Part shown: positions 44,629 to 56,143 of the stretch, piece after piece
Position numbering within the stretch: the stretch's first letter is position 1
How the letters are laid out: every line of letters starts with the position of its first letter
DNA from: Astragalus membranaceus
Taxonomy: Eukaryota; Streptophyta; Magnoliopsida; Fabales; Fabaceae
Assembly (NCBI GenBank): GCA_039519185.1
Contig: CM076846.1
Location: 130,576,182-130,640,181, forward strand
Reading direction: 5' to 3'
Length of the DNA: 64,000 nt
Notes under the pieces: generated by a model
The model's database searches: none
Seen by the model: only the letters and a program-made list of their open reading frames with translations
What the model was told of the DNA's origin: nothing
Made by a program: the position numbers and the translations under genes

Positions 44629-45135
44629 TGCATGATAGTTAAGCACAAGTTCAAGTTCTGCAGAATAATGCAAGCAAGGAATATACACACAATCAATGAT
44701 AAAGTGTTTAGGCTCAAACCTCACGGGTGGGATGGTAGAGATGAAACTCGCGAAATCCTGCCAAAAGATGATCTAGATCCTCCTCAACTTTGTCTTGACC
44801 ACTGACACTACCTGATGATAAAAATTGACGCGCTAGTAATCACACGGTAAGATGCTGCTAAGAGGTTAAGGAAGTGGTGCCTCAATATCACAGAATAAGT
44901 TGTCAATATAGTACAGACCAAAATTCAAAATAAAGTCAAAAGGGGAACGAAAATAAAACTCAAAACAAGTAATGATGATAAGGTGAGCCCCCTAAAAGTG
45001 ACGCTCAATGAACTCATCCCCTGACAATAGTGAGTCTTGTGAATCTGGTTCCTCCTCTGCTAGGGCTGAAAATGATGGTCCTGCAGTGCCCGCAGCTCTG
45101 TTCTCAGTCATGTACTCCTGGGCAGCATGATGAAC
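44629..45135 (-). other. G 3'UTR or LTR remainder
   Basis: No ORF is convincing here. It is not matched in the right-hand copy, which ends earlier. Confidence 0.5.
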
Positions 45136-46157
45136 TCAAGCTGATGCAAGGTGTGAGGTATCCACGCCCTGCTGTTGTAGTAACATCGACGACCCACACC
45201 AGCTGGCCATCATGAGGTCATACTGGAATGAGGGGTAACTCTGAAACTGCTCCCGATAAGATGGCCCGGCTGGCTGCTGCTGAGGTGGAGATGATGCCTG
45301 TGGTGGTACTGCCCCGTCCAACGGTCCCTCAGGTTGCTTCAGAATCCACGAAGCTGTAATGGGTTCCCTGGGGTCAATCAGCAGGTCATCGGGGAATTCA
45401 GGGCAGCCTTGCTGTTTGCAAAGAGCATGGATCAAGGAAGCGTGCCCAATCTAGCCCTGGGACACTTCACAATTTCTGCAATGCTGCTGGAGATGATTTT
45501 CCCCAGATTCAACCTGTTACCTCTCATGATGGCGAGGATCCCCATGGCTGCTTTCACTTTCACATCAGAGGAGTTGGAGCATGACACAATGGTTTGGTTG
45601 AAAAATGAATTCCAAGCCTTAGGAATAGGCTTCAGTGCCGTGTTGTTGAAACGCTTGGGGAAGCTTTGCAATCCTGGTGCATACCTGTCCCATTGTGCTC
45701 CTTGACGACACAATTCTCTCTGCGTCCCCTCATAATCAATTTCCCTTAAGTGGGCTAAGGCATTCCTTATGGCATAGGAAGAGGACTCAGGTAGCCCAAG
45801 AAGTCTGTTGATGCTTTCCGGAGAGTTTGATACCTCCTTTCCTCTGACAAAAATGGTGGTAGACTTGTCCGCCTCTTCTTCCCAGTAAGCATTCGAGTAG
45901 AAATCTCTCAACAAGCTCCGGTTAGCCTGCTTAATCATGGCGTTGAGAGTGAGCCACCCCATTTCCCGGAGCGTAGAGGTGATAATCGGGAATTCACCCG
46001 TGCTGAGGTTGAATGCCCGCTCCGGGTTGATTTTCTTTCCCTTGACCACTTGCTGGTACCTCTCCTGATCATGTTCTGGGGACCTAAACCTGTCAGCTTC
46101 AAAAGATGGTTCCCCTCGTCTTCTCTTGGAAGTGCCGGCTTTGCTTGGCTTTCCCAT
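45136..46157 (-). pseudogene. G env-like ORF (plant transposon protein domain)
   Basis: It starts MGKPSKAGTSKRRRGE at 46157. The central part, INPERAFNLSTGEFPIITST, FYSNAYWEEEADKSTTIFVR, SPESINRLLGLPESSSYAI and WNSFFNQTIVSC, is typical of the 'putative plant transposon protein' domain found in Athila elements at the env-like position. A frameshift near 45433 moves the C-terminal part (MIHALCKQQGCPEF, then a P/Q-rich tail) into another frame. I see no signal peptide or membrane segment, so an envelope role is not supported by sequence. It lies downstream of the pol deletion and on the same strand as gag. Its role in the element's life cycle is unknown. Confidence 0.75.
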
Positions 46158-47041
46158 TTTGCACCTGTTAGGAAATGTCCTGCAACAAAATTAAGACCAA
46201 ATTCCAGCAACAAATTGTTAGTTCTCAGGGGATCCTTGGTGTAGGCCCCACTAACAGCAGAGAATTTAACCAAAAGATGCAATTTAAAATATCTGGGCAC
46301 TAAGTCAACTACCCTAAGGTTCCATGATTATTGACACAATTTAAGCACAACTCAGCAACCACAAAGTTCGTTTAGGCATTTTCACAAACAGTTGGTTTGC
46401 ATAACATAAATTCATTAAGGCATTTTATCAAACACCTTGCCCACACTCCAAAAAACAAAGTTTTTCTTTTCTAATTCAAAGCATACTTCCACAAATTCAG
46501 AATTAAGGACAAAGGTGAGGATTATAATACCTGGAGAATGTTGACAATGCAAACTTGTGTGATCTTCCACAATTTTTAGTGCCAAAACCGAAATTGAAGG
46601 GGGGGGGGGGGGGAATGGAGAGCAATTCGCGCACCAAAAGATAGGGGAGGAAAATATTTTTTGGTTGCGTCTGATCCGCCTGAGAATCAGGCTAAAAAGC
46701 TTGGTGTCGCGACGCGACGCGACTTCATCGCGTCGCGAAAACAGTCAGTGACGTTTTCTTTTTGAAAAATTTGAACTGTCGCGACGCGACATATGGCTTT
46801 CGCGACGCGAAAAGAGACAGTGATGCTTTTTTCTTTGTATTCCTTCTCTTTCGCGAAGCGAAATTAGAAGAACACAGTTCTTGCATAAAGACTAACAGAA
46901 ATTTAAAATTAACGGAATACTTGAAATTAAACTAAAATAAATACTTGTTACCTCACAGTGGGTTGCCTCCCACTCAGTGCTTCTTTAACGTCACTAGCTT
47001 GACGGTTTGAGAATGTCTCAGTTTGGCTCAGGTGGAGTACT
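46158..47041 (-). other. Pol-deletion join in G with CGCGACGCG repeats
   Basis: After the protease stop (minus strand) comes GTTAAAGAAGCACTGAGTGG, an Athila post-integrase motif, then AT-rich DNA with several copies of TCGCGACGCGA or TCGCGTCGCGA (46706-46870) and a run of 16 G (46597-46612, plus strand). RT, RNase H and integrase should lie at the start of this interval and are absent. Confidence 0.7.
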
Positions 47042-49392
47042 CTACTTCTTCAGTGCCTCTTTCAGCACTCTTTTGGCATACTCTACCTCCAGCTTGCAGT
47101 TATGATCAGATGTACCTGAAACTTCCTTAAGGTCTTCCCATACAACAGGTGACTTCTCACGGGGTGAGTGGATGTGAGTTCTGTTTCCAACCATCAGAAG
47201 ATTAGTTGTCTCAATGCAGTGGCACCCTTCTTTTTTCTCATTTGGGTCTATTGGTTTAAGCACATTAAAAATCACCGCTTCATCTTGGACTCTCAGTGTC
47301 ACAGCTCCATCTGCCACATCAATCATAGCTCTGCTAGTGGCGAGGAAGGGTCTTCCCAAAATAAACGGTATGTCACTGTCTCCATCCATGGAACTTTTGA
47401 CCCAAGTGTCACCGTCAAGTTGCAGAATCACAAAATCCACTGGGAAGAGGAATTTGTCAACCTTCACCAGGACATCCTCTACAATCCCATAAGGATGCCT
47501 TATAGACCTATCAGCAAGTTGCAAGGTCATGTTAGTCGGTTTCACCTCACCTCCGCCAAGTTTTTTCCACATAGCCAAGGGCATTAGATTAATGCTTGCT
47601 CCCAAGGGCCTTGCCTATTTTAACATCACCAATTGCACATGGTATGGTGAAGCTCCCTGGATATTTCAACTTAGGGGAAAGCTTGTTTTGAATAATGGCA
47701 CTACACTCTTCTGTTAATGCCACTCTTTCATCTCCCTTGAACTTCCTCTTCTTTGTCAACAACTGCTTCATGAACTTAGCATAGACCGGCATTTTCTCCA
47801 GGGCTTCGGCAAATGGTATGTTGATTTGGAGGCTTTTGAAAACATCCATGAATTTTGAGAATTGCTCATCCATTTGATTCTTCTTACCCCTCTCAGGGTA
47901 TGGCAACTTCATGTATGAAGGAATTTCTTTGGGCTTCTCGTCTACCTGCAAATTTTCATTAAACAAATTATCTCTTTGGTTATACTTCACAGCTCCCTCA
48001 ATTTCAACCCCTTCCTTTTTCTTTTTCAACTCCTCTCTCAACACCTCAGTCTTACTACTTCTTTCTCCAGGGTTGAGTTTGGTTACTTCCACAGGGTTCA
48101 GCTCTCTACCACTTCTCAAGGAAATAGCATTGCAACTCTCATTTTTAGGGTTATCAAAGTGCTAGCAGGAAAACCACTATTGGATGTCTCAGCAAGTTGC
48201 TTTGACAACTGACCAATCTGAACCTCCAAGTTCTTCATCGAAGCCTCATGATTCTTCCCCATGTTTTTCATTGCTTGTTCTTGGGCTTGGAAAGTGTTCT
48301 TGGTCATTTGCATGAACTGTGTCAAAGCATCTTCCAAACGAGAAGGGGTCTTTTGTTGTTGGGCAGGTCCCTGAGGCTGCTGTTGGTTTGAACCTGAGGC
48401 CTCATTATTCTTCCAAGAGAAGTTAGGATGATTCTTCCACCCAGGATTGTAGGTGTTAGAATACGGGTTCCCACCTTGTTTATGAAAGTTTCCCATGTAA
48501 CTTGCCTGCTCAACCATTTCTCCATGAGTTGCGCAATCACCCTCATGGGCTTCTCTACCACAATAGTTTCACCCACCCGTTTGCACTGCTTGAACGGTTG
48601 CTTGAGCCCTTGAACCAACTTCGCAAGCTGTAGTTAACTGCTTAGCAAGAGCTTCGATTTGCATAGACATTAACTTTTGTTGGGCCAACACAGCACTGTT
48701 AGAGTCCAACTCCATACACCCTTTTTACCTACAGCACCACGATCATTCTGAATCCTGTACTCATTAGAAGCCATATCTTCTACCAACTGTTTTGTTTCCT
48801 CCCATGTTTTAGTACCTAAAGATCCTTCAGCTGAGGCATCTAACATCATCCTGGTCTGAGGTCGCAACCCGTGGCAGAAAGTTTGCAGCTGCAGAAAATC
48901 ATCAATACCATGCCCTGGAAATTTTTTTAGTAATAATTTAAATCTTTCCCAGGAATCATATAGGGACTCAGAATCCCCTTGAACAAAGTTGGAGATTTCT
49001 GCCCTCTTTTTGATGAACTTGGAGATTGGGAAGAATCGTTCCAAGAATTTGTTCTCAAGTTCATTCCAAGTGTTGACAGTTCCTGCTGGGATAGTATTCA
49101 ACCAATCCTTTGCCTTGCCTGTTAGTGTGAATGGAAACAAGCGCAATTTCTTGGCACTTTCATTAACTCCCTCAGGGTGTGTAGTTCCACAGATCTCATA
49201 AAACTGGAAAAGTTGTTGGTTGGGGTCTTTTGCATCTGATCCTGAAAACTGCTCTGATTTTAAGGCAGTGAGCACAGAAGATTTGATGTCAAATTGGGCA
49301 ACTCCCACTAGTTGGAAAGTGAATGCTTGAGCGCCTTGATTTCTCCTCTCGAAGTCACCGAGAGTGCGTCTTGGAGGTGGATTCTCAGCCAT
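47042..49392 (-). pseudogene. G gag and N-terminal protease
   Basis: It starts MAENPPPRRTLGDFERRNQG (49392). Gag core: SEQFSGSDAKDPNQQLFQFY, AKDWLNTIPAGTVNTWNELE, FLERFFPISKFIKKRAEISNF, CHGLRPQTRMMLDA. A frameshift near 48715 follows. Then the N/Q-rich gag tail (48116-48600), the linker with EIPSYMKLPYPERG and EALEKMPVYAKFMKQLL, and PGSFTIPCAIGDVKIGKAL. A second shift near 47600 precedes the protease GASINLMPLAMWKKL, VEDVLVKVDKFLFPVDFVIL and IPFILGRPFLATSRAMIDV. The frame stops at 47042 with no RT following. The sequence type is Athila and close to F where they overlap. Gag would make particles; three shifts inactivate this copy. Confidence 0.83.
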
Positions 49393-49740
49393 TTCTGCCT
49401 CTTCAGTTGAAGAATCTTCCGGAACAGAGGTTGAAGCTGAGTGTACCTGTGACTCTCTGGGCTTGTTGCTTAGCTTTGTTTTCTAGCTTTGTTTTCTTTC
49501 GGTTTGCTAGCATTGTTTTCTTTCGGTTTGCTTTTGCTATCTTTTCAATCTCTGGGTCAAATAACAATTTTCTCGCAGTTTTGTCCCGCATAAACAAATT
49601 TCTGAAATACTAAGCAAACCGTCAACAAGTCCAATAAAAATAACTGAGTACCAAAAATAAATAATTAAATAAATAAAAACAAAAAGTAAAAGTAAAATCT
49701 AAGAATTAACTCCTTTGCCTTGTTGACAATGAAATCAACA

Positions 49741-49759
49741 ATCCCCGGCAATGACGCCA
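49741..49759 (-). other. Primer-binding site of G
   Basis: On the minus strand it reads TGGCGTCATTGCCGGGGAT, the form typical of Athila elements (TGGCGCCGTTGCCGGGGA-like), 6 bp from the LTR end at 49766. Confidence 0.82.
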
Positions 49760-49765
49760 AAAACT

Positions 49766-51505
49766 TGTTAAGGTTTCAGCAAGTGTACTGAAACGTTGCA
49801 AGTAATAGAGAAAACGGTAAGTACCGGTCGTATCCACAGGGATTGCGCGTTGTTAACAAATGCAAATTTATAAATTCTTAGATGGGAAAATTGGAATAAT
49901 TTTGGAATTTGGTAACGTGAAATCAAACGGTTGTTTAATAAAGCAAGAAAAGCGATTAGGGATCGAATCCTCTCCCCTCACCTATCATATGAACCTTCAG
50001 TTAATTTCAAGTTATTTATCCAAGATATCAGATTCAATTCACTAAAGTAGGTTAAGGACAATCCCTTGCCTCAAAACCCCTTTTACCTAATTGAAATACC
50101 CTAATTCCTTAGGTGATTCATGCCAATAGGTAAAGCCTTAAACCCTAGAACTAGAGAATTCACAAACTTAATTTCATATTCCTATGCTCCTCAAGTAAGT
50201 GATCTAAAACCCCATATCAAATATGCAAACTCATATCCCTATGGTGATCACAAACCCTAAATCATTAAAACTATCATATGTAGTAGTAAAGCATTAAACA
50301 TAGAGGTCTAGACATATGATAAATCAAACAAATAACTGAATTAACCATAGCAAAGTGTTCAATAGATAGGTTTGGGGAGAATCATCTCTCCCTAATCAAA
50401 GAAGTTTAGTTACACATCATCCTAGGAGTAGAAACTAAGATAAGAGAGAAGATAAATGTAGAGTAAGACATTAGAACCTTCAACCCTTATTCCCAAGTGA
50501 TGAGAGGTCTCCAAAATCGCACTCCTAAGCTACTCCAATGCTCCCTTCCGCTCCCAAGACGACGTCCTTCAAAAATTCCCTGAAACTTCTTAAAAACCCT
50601 AGTTTTGGGTCAACCTTCGCTTCGCGACACGAGCCCGTCGCGACGCGAAATAAGTCAGTGGTGGTATCCTGTGAATTCATTCAGCTGCGTTGCGACGCGA
50701 CGCCTCCTGGTCGCGACGCGAAATAAGTTAGTGGCTTCTCCTTCAATTTCCATTGCACCACTTAGGCAAATGTCTGGTTCGCTAGTTGATGCTACGACAA
50801 CTTGAAGGTCTTCCATTGCATTTGGCACCAGGAGTAAGAGAAATAGCTTACAAAATGAATCCTCATACATCAATCTAAAACCGAGCTAATTCCCCGGCAA
50901 TCAACCGAATTACAATCAAATACCCACAGTTTTGGTTCTAAAATTGCACAATTTATTACATATGACAGAGAGTCAACACAACCCCAAACTTAGATTTTTT
51001 GCTTGTCCTCAAGCAATCATTCAATTTAGGCTGTGGCTAAATTTTTTTATTCAGCTGTCACACATTTCACACAAACCATTAGGCACTCAGCATGTCAAAA
51101 ATAATCATCCAACACAGTGTAGTAGCAAGACAATTGAATTGGTAAGATACAAGATCATAAGCAGGCAAGCAATCTCAAGTCCTCTCTTTTTCACACATCT
51201 CACTAGTGTTTCTCTCTTTTGAGGTGTCTAAGGTATTCATTCAATTCACAATACCTGCATCATCGTTTCATAGGCTTGAACCAGTTCTAGACAGTCAATA
51301 CACATGATATGCACACACACTATTTGAGGACTTAAAGGTTGTAACGGGGTTTAGGTAAGGGTGGATAGTATTTGGATAAGTAGGTTACAACTTGGAGTTA
51401 GGCCTACTTCTCTCTTTGTCAAATTCAAACAATCACACTTACTTACTAATTTCCCATAAGCATTCTACAAGAGAAGGAATATCATTTATTTATTATTATT
51501 ATTTT

Positions 51506-51547
<42 letters not shown>

Positions 51548-51826
51548 TTTTCTTTTTCTTTTATATGTTCCTTTCTCTTGTATACCACCCCAAACTTATA
51601 TTGTTGCTATTCGATGAGCAACCCCAAACTTAATATTTTTCCCACTCTCACACTTTTGTCTACCTAACTCCAAGTTAACAAACAACTAGGTTACTTTGCA
51701 GAAAAAAAAAGTATATAAAAAATAACAATTAGGCTCATAGGGGCTAACAAAGAATATATACTTATTAGGTGGCTTGAAAGGCTCTGGATTGCCAAAAAAA
51801 TTGCCTCAGTGTGTATGTAAGTCGCA
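49766..51826 (-). repeat. G 5' LTR (right copy)
   Basis: It begins TGTTAAGGTTTCAGCAAGTG on the plus strand and is about 97-98% similar by eye to 42611-44628. It includes CGCGACGCGA motifs (50620-50720) and an (AT)n at 51509-51539. Homology ends at GTCGCATG. The flanking DNA gives no target duplication, which suggests truncation. Confidence 0.78.
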
Positions 51827-51899
51827 TGAAGGGAGAGGGTGGGCACTGATACTCGCACAAACTTGTGGGTAATTACCTACCCATCATAGATAATTTTTT

Positions 51900-52249
51900 G
51901 GCTAATTTATAGTTTTGGTCCCCCTATTTTCAAAAATTCAGGTGTTTGGTCCCTCTATTTTAAAACTCAGACATTTGGTCCCCCAATTTTAAAAAATCAA
52001 ATACATTTAGTCCAAAGAGGGACCAAATGTCTTTGATTTTTTAAAATTGGGGGACCAAATGTCTTTCATTTTTTAAAATTGAGGGACCAAATGTCTTTGA
52101 TTATTAGCCATAAAAAACTGAAAATTCCTCTTGGGACTAAATGTCTTTGATTTTTTAAAATAGGGGGATCAAATGTCCGAGTTTTAAAATAGGGGGACCA
52201 AATGTCTGAATTTTTGAAAATAGGGGGACCAAAACTATAATTTAGCCTA
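51900..52249. mobile_element. MULE-type MITE, about 350 bp
   Basis: The long inverted ends are GGCTAATTTATAGTTTTGG on the left and the reverse of GGCTAAATTATAGTTTTGG on the right, continuing as GTCCCCCTATTTTCAAAA. The interior has repeated ACCAAATGTCTTTGATTTTT units. AATTTTTT flanks both sides (51892-51899, 52250-52257), with the ninth base differing. Long TIRs and an 8-9-bp duplication fit Mutator-like MITEs. Confidence 0.8.
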
Positions 52250-53633
52250 ATTTTTTAGATTTTAATGGGTATGGGTCACATTGTCATCCCAGACAGACCC
52301 CAGATTAAGGACTGAAAAGTACCTACGACATTAGTACTGGCACAGTGGTACCGGGATAGCATAAATATAGAGTCTTAATATTTTTTTGTTGGCATTCCAT
52401 CACATTACAACTAAAAAGGTTGTAATGATGACGTATGATAAATATAGAGTCTCAATTTCTATGATGACATATGATAAGTTATAAATGACTATGGTAAAAG
52501 CCCACAAGGTAAATCATGACAAACAACTAAAAGGTTACGAATTAATTATGATTGATTCGAGTGCTTATTTGGTCTCGATGCAACGAATATCCAGAATACT
52601 TTGTTCGCCGCAAGTATATAATGACAAACAATTGCAAGAACCGCAACATTGGACAATAATAATATTGGGTTAGAGCATAAGCTAGTGATGCTTTCAACTA
52701 CTAGACATTCACCATTTAGGGTTCAACATTCAAGTGGTTCTCCTAGCAGCATGACACTTGTCTTTCTCTCCAATAACCTTGTTTTCATGGTATAGGCTTC
52801 TCCCATTTTTTTGAGTTTGCCTAGGGATTAACTTTTACTTTCGTTTCCCCGGGCTCTTAAGATGTTTGAGTTTGCCTTGTTTTGTCTTGCCTGCTCGTAA
52901 ACTAGGTAGATCAAAAGGTCACATTATTCAGGAATCCTCAAATCTATGTTTATTTTTAACTCCTCGAATCAGTTTGTTGTTTCCTACGCCCTTCATTGTC
53001 TCTGGTGCCTAGGTCTCCACCATAAGAATTTCCTCATTTGAACTTCGCCCTTAACTCGAGGGCTATGATATCCTAAGGTTCTACTAGTAGAAGGGCCTTT
53101 TTAGCGTCCATGAATGATTAATCATAGCATAGATCAAATTGCCAAATTGGCAAAATTGAATGCTACCATATATAGTTTTACACTATCTAGGTTCACAAGT
53201 TGCAGATAAGCAAACTCGAACTGTTGAGATCCATCACATGGTAAATCACGACTCTCAGGCCCCAACTAATATGGTTCAATGGTCATTCTCTATGCTAAAG
53301 GCGTCCTAGGGATGATCTCATAGTTTCTACGGGGTGGAGACGATGGGTGATCTCGTAACTAGGGAATTTTCTTCACTTGTTTACTAACCAAAGTGTTGTT
53401 TAGTGATGGCAAATTAGTGAATAACAGAGAATGCGTTATATATAAACATGTGGTATTTTGAGAAAAAAAGGGTGTCACAAGTCACAAAGATATCGAGTAT
53501 AATTTTGTTTCTTGGCATTCCATCGTATTACTATTCATTGAATTTCTATACAAATATATAATAATTAAGGTAAAAAAATGGATGTCATTCCTCTGCACAA
53601 CATATCCCTAAAATTTGGATCCTCTGCGAGACT
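52250..53633. other. Intergenic sequence with duplicated segments
   Basis: No gene is seen. Segments recur locally: 52363-52410, 53494-53535 and 54060-54105 share TTGGCATTCCATC and ATAGAGT; 52465-52580 matches 53945-54062 (TAAAAGCCCACAAGG, GGTTACGAATTAATTATG). The stretch 52690-53460 is unrecognised. Confidence 0.6.
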
Positions 53634-53760
53634 AAGTGAATAGTAGGAACTGAAAATTGTCTATTGAGACATTATGTTCAAGAGGGAAGCAATAGTTTTA
53701 ATCAAGCGCCTATATTAGTTCTCCAAACCATTCTCAAAACTCTGATTTTCTAGCCCTCTT
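53634..53760 (-). pseudogene. DUF241 C-terminal fragment, second copy
   Basis: On the minus strand it reads NQSFENGLEN, a stop, YRRLIKT, ASLLNIMSQ and a stop. The last is the normal family terminus. It matches the end of the remnant at 41.0-41.5 kb. The following 3' flank (53500-53633) is also duplicated at about 54061-54210. Confidence 0.65.
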
Positions 53761-54210
53761 CTTGGTTTCACCTAAACTTCATTCTCGTCATGGATATATC
53801 ACCTGGGTTGGGGTCCATAAGCAGTGACAACAACCCTTCGCTATTGCTCCAATGGTTTCCCTTAACCAAGCCACTACCTTTCGCTATGACAACAATCACT
53901 TAGGATTAACTTTTCTATGTCCATTCAACATATTATACCCATCAAATGATATGATAAGTTATAAAGGTATATGGTAAAAGCCCACAAGGTAAATCATGAC
54001 AAACAATTAAAAGGTTACGAATTAATTATGATTGATTTGACTGCTTTCATTTGGTCTCGAAAATATAGAGTATAAATTTTTTCTTGGCATTCCATCGTAT
54101 TACTAATTAAACATTGAATTTCTATACAATTATATAATAATTAAGGCAAAAAATGGATGTCATTCCTCAGCACAGCAAATCCCTAAAATTTGAATCCTTT
54201 GCAAGACTAA

Positions 54211-55060
54211 GGGTCTGTTTGGGAGCGGGAGTTGGGAGGGGAAGGGAGGGGAAGGGGAGGTTTGTGGGGAAAGAACCCCCTGTTTGGAAGTTTAAAAAAA
54301 ATAGGGGAAGTGTTGGGGGGTTTTGTCAAACTCTCCTAAGCCCTCAACCGGACCCATTTTCGAGTTCCCCCAAATTGGGGAGTTTTGGGGGTAAAATGAT
54401 ACACATTGACATATTTGCCCTTACTACCATTGAAAATTACATTGTCAGGCCCATTCACAATTTCATCGCACGACTCTCTCTCCCGTATCGGTTCATCGTT
54501 CCACTTTCTCTCTTCTCTCTTCTCTCTCAATCTCGATCTCGCCAAGCTTCTCTCTAGATCACGATCTCAATCTCAATCTCGCCCGGCTTCTCTCTTTAAT
54601 TGATCTCGATCCGTTTCTCTCTTGAATCTCGATCTGCTTCTCTCTCATCTTTCTCTAGGTTTGGGATTGATTTTTCAGATTTGCTCTATTTTTGTTGAAA
54701 TTGATTAACTAATTCCCTGTTTTTTTTTGTAAATATAGGTCAACGAATCTTGCTTCAGTGACATTTGAACATGTGCTAAATCAACTCAGGTATGTTTCTT
54801 TCTTGATTGTATGCAATAATCTGTTCCTATTTAATAGTATATTTGAAGTTATGTTTTATTAATTTCTCTCTGAATCAAATTCATGAGCTAGTTCACAAAG
54901 TAGCATTGCCATATACATGTTTACTTTAGTTTGATTATTGTGTGGCCATCAGAGAATTTTCAGAAGATGTATCATTGTTGCAGTTTTCATGGCTAAATTG
55001 ATGCAAGCAAGGACTCTATCATCTCTGGACCCAAACTACTTTGTAATGGTGAGGGTTGTT
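54211..55060 (+). mobile_element. PIF/Harbinger-like element, 5' end
   Basis: It starts GGGTCTGTTTGGGAG after TAA (54208-54210). G-rich subterminal sequence and a TC-rich leader with CGATCTCAATCTCG repeats follow (54470-54650), then possible exon/intron borders (TTTGTAAATATAG/GTCAAC near 54730-54742; CTCAG/GTATG near 54790). No transposase domain is recognised and no CCAAACAGACCC end is found before 56143, so the right border is a guess. Confidence 0.55.
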
Positions 55061-56143
55061 GTTTTATCTGATACTAGGTGTTTTTTGTCCCATCCATGAT
55101 TTTTAACGTTGGTGGATGTATTTTATAGAGTAGGAATCTAAAGCATTGGATTTTTATGAATGGTTTTCAACTTCTCGCTATACTGATAGAGTGATAGGGC
55201 TTTACTTTTTTGATGAACTCAATATGAATTAGTCCATGAAATAATGAATCTTTATGCTGGTTTTTGACAACTTCATTACAATTCTGTTTTGCTAGGTTGA
55301 CGTATCTTGTGCTTTTCTTTGGGTGCAGGTAATGAATGTTTATGTCGGTTTCTTTGAAGTCGACTCTAATGAGAATATATTAAGATAATAGAATATAATA
55401 GAACATGGTGTTAAGGAGACGAATTGATAATGCATTACAATTACCATTGTCTATTTTATTTCAAAAACGATGTCTCTGTAATTCTGAGTTTGATGAGCAT
55501 TATCTTATTTTGAATTTTCTAATTTTCAAGTTAAATATTGAATTTAATGTTCAATTTGTTTGCCTTTTTTATGATGTTCAATGATATGTAAGTTTATATA
55601 AATCTATGGCCAATATTTCCCAAAGTTGGAGAAAATTTCTATTAGCGAAATATTGAATTTCAACTTGTTTGCTTTTTTTTTTATGCTCAATAGTTTGTAC
55701 TTTTTTGAAAATAAAAAAAAATATTACTCTTAATTTTTATACAAGATTAAAATTATCATTTTATAATGTAATTAAATATTGATTAAAATTAAATAGTATT
55801 AAATAAATTTGGAGAATTACCAACTGACTTAGGTAAAAAGAGTGTATATATAATTTACTTTGGTAAAAAAAAGTGTATGTATAATTGGTAGAAGGTAGAT
55901 AATTGATATTAATATTTAAAAAAAATTAATACAAATTCTTGGTTAATTAAAAAAAGTAACGTTGAAGTTAAAGAAAAAAAAATAAAAATAAATGGTGCTT
56001 TGTTAAAAAAATACAATGTTAAGTTAAAAAAATGTGTGTAAAAAAATATCAGGAAAAAGAAGCAATGAAAGTGAGGTGTCCAACGTTAATAATACCATGA
56101 AAAACGAGTGTGACTTATGCTACTAAGCTAGTAGCTTAGTAAT
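55061..56143. other. AT-rich sequence without recognised features
   Basis: It has A/T runs and no ORF over 60 codons, and no element end. It may be the interior of the Harbinger-like element or plain intergenic DNA. Confidence 0.6.

Larger units (their letters stand above)
42611..51826 (-). mobile_element. Element G: Athila-type element without RT, RNase H and integrase
   Basis: Minus-strand order: 5' LTR (49766-51826, probably truncated), PBS (49741-49759), gag and protease start (47042-49392), a short non-coding join (46158-47041), an env-like/plant-transposon ORF (45136-46157), 3' LTR (42611-44628). The polymerase genes are missing between the protease and the join, which still carries the GTTAAAGAAGCACTGAGTGG motif normally found after Athila integrase. 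No matching target duplication is seen at the ends. Confidence 0.8.

Noticed and set aside
45136..46157. Host gene with a P/Q-rich tail inside the repeat field
   Set aside because: It lies inside element G in gag orientation, and its core matches the plant transposon protein domain found in Athila elements.
42605..51832. Target-site duplication for G
   Set aside because: GACGG on the left and TGAAG on the right do not match; the right LTR seems truncated, so no duplication is claimed.
54336..54603. Short ORFs in the TC-rich leader of the Harbinger-like element
   Set aside because: They are low complexity (repeats of CGATCTCAATCTCG) with no domain and no conserved start.
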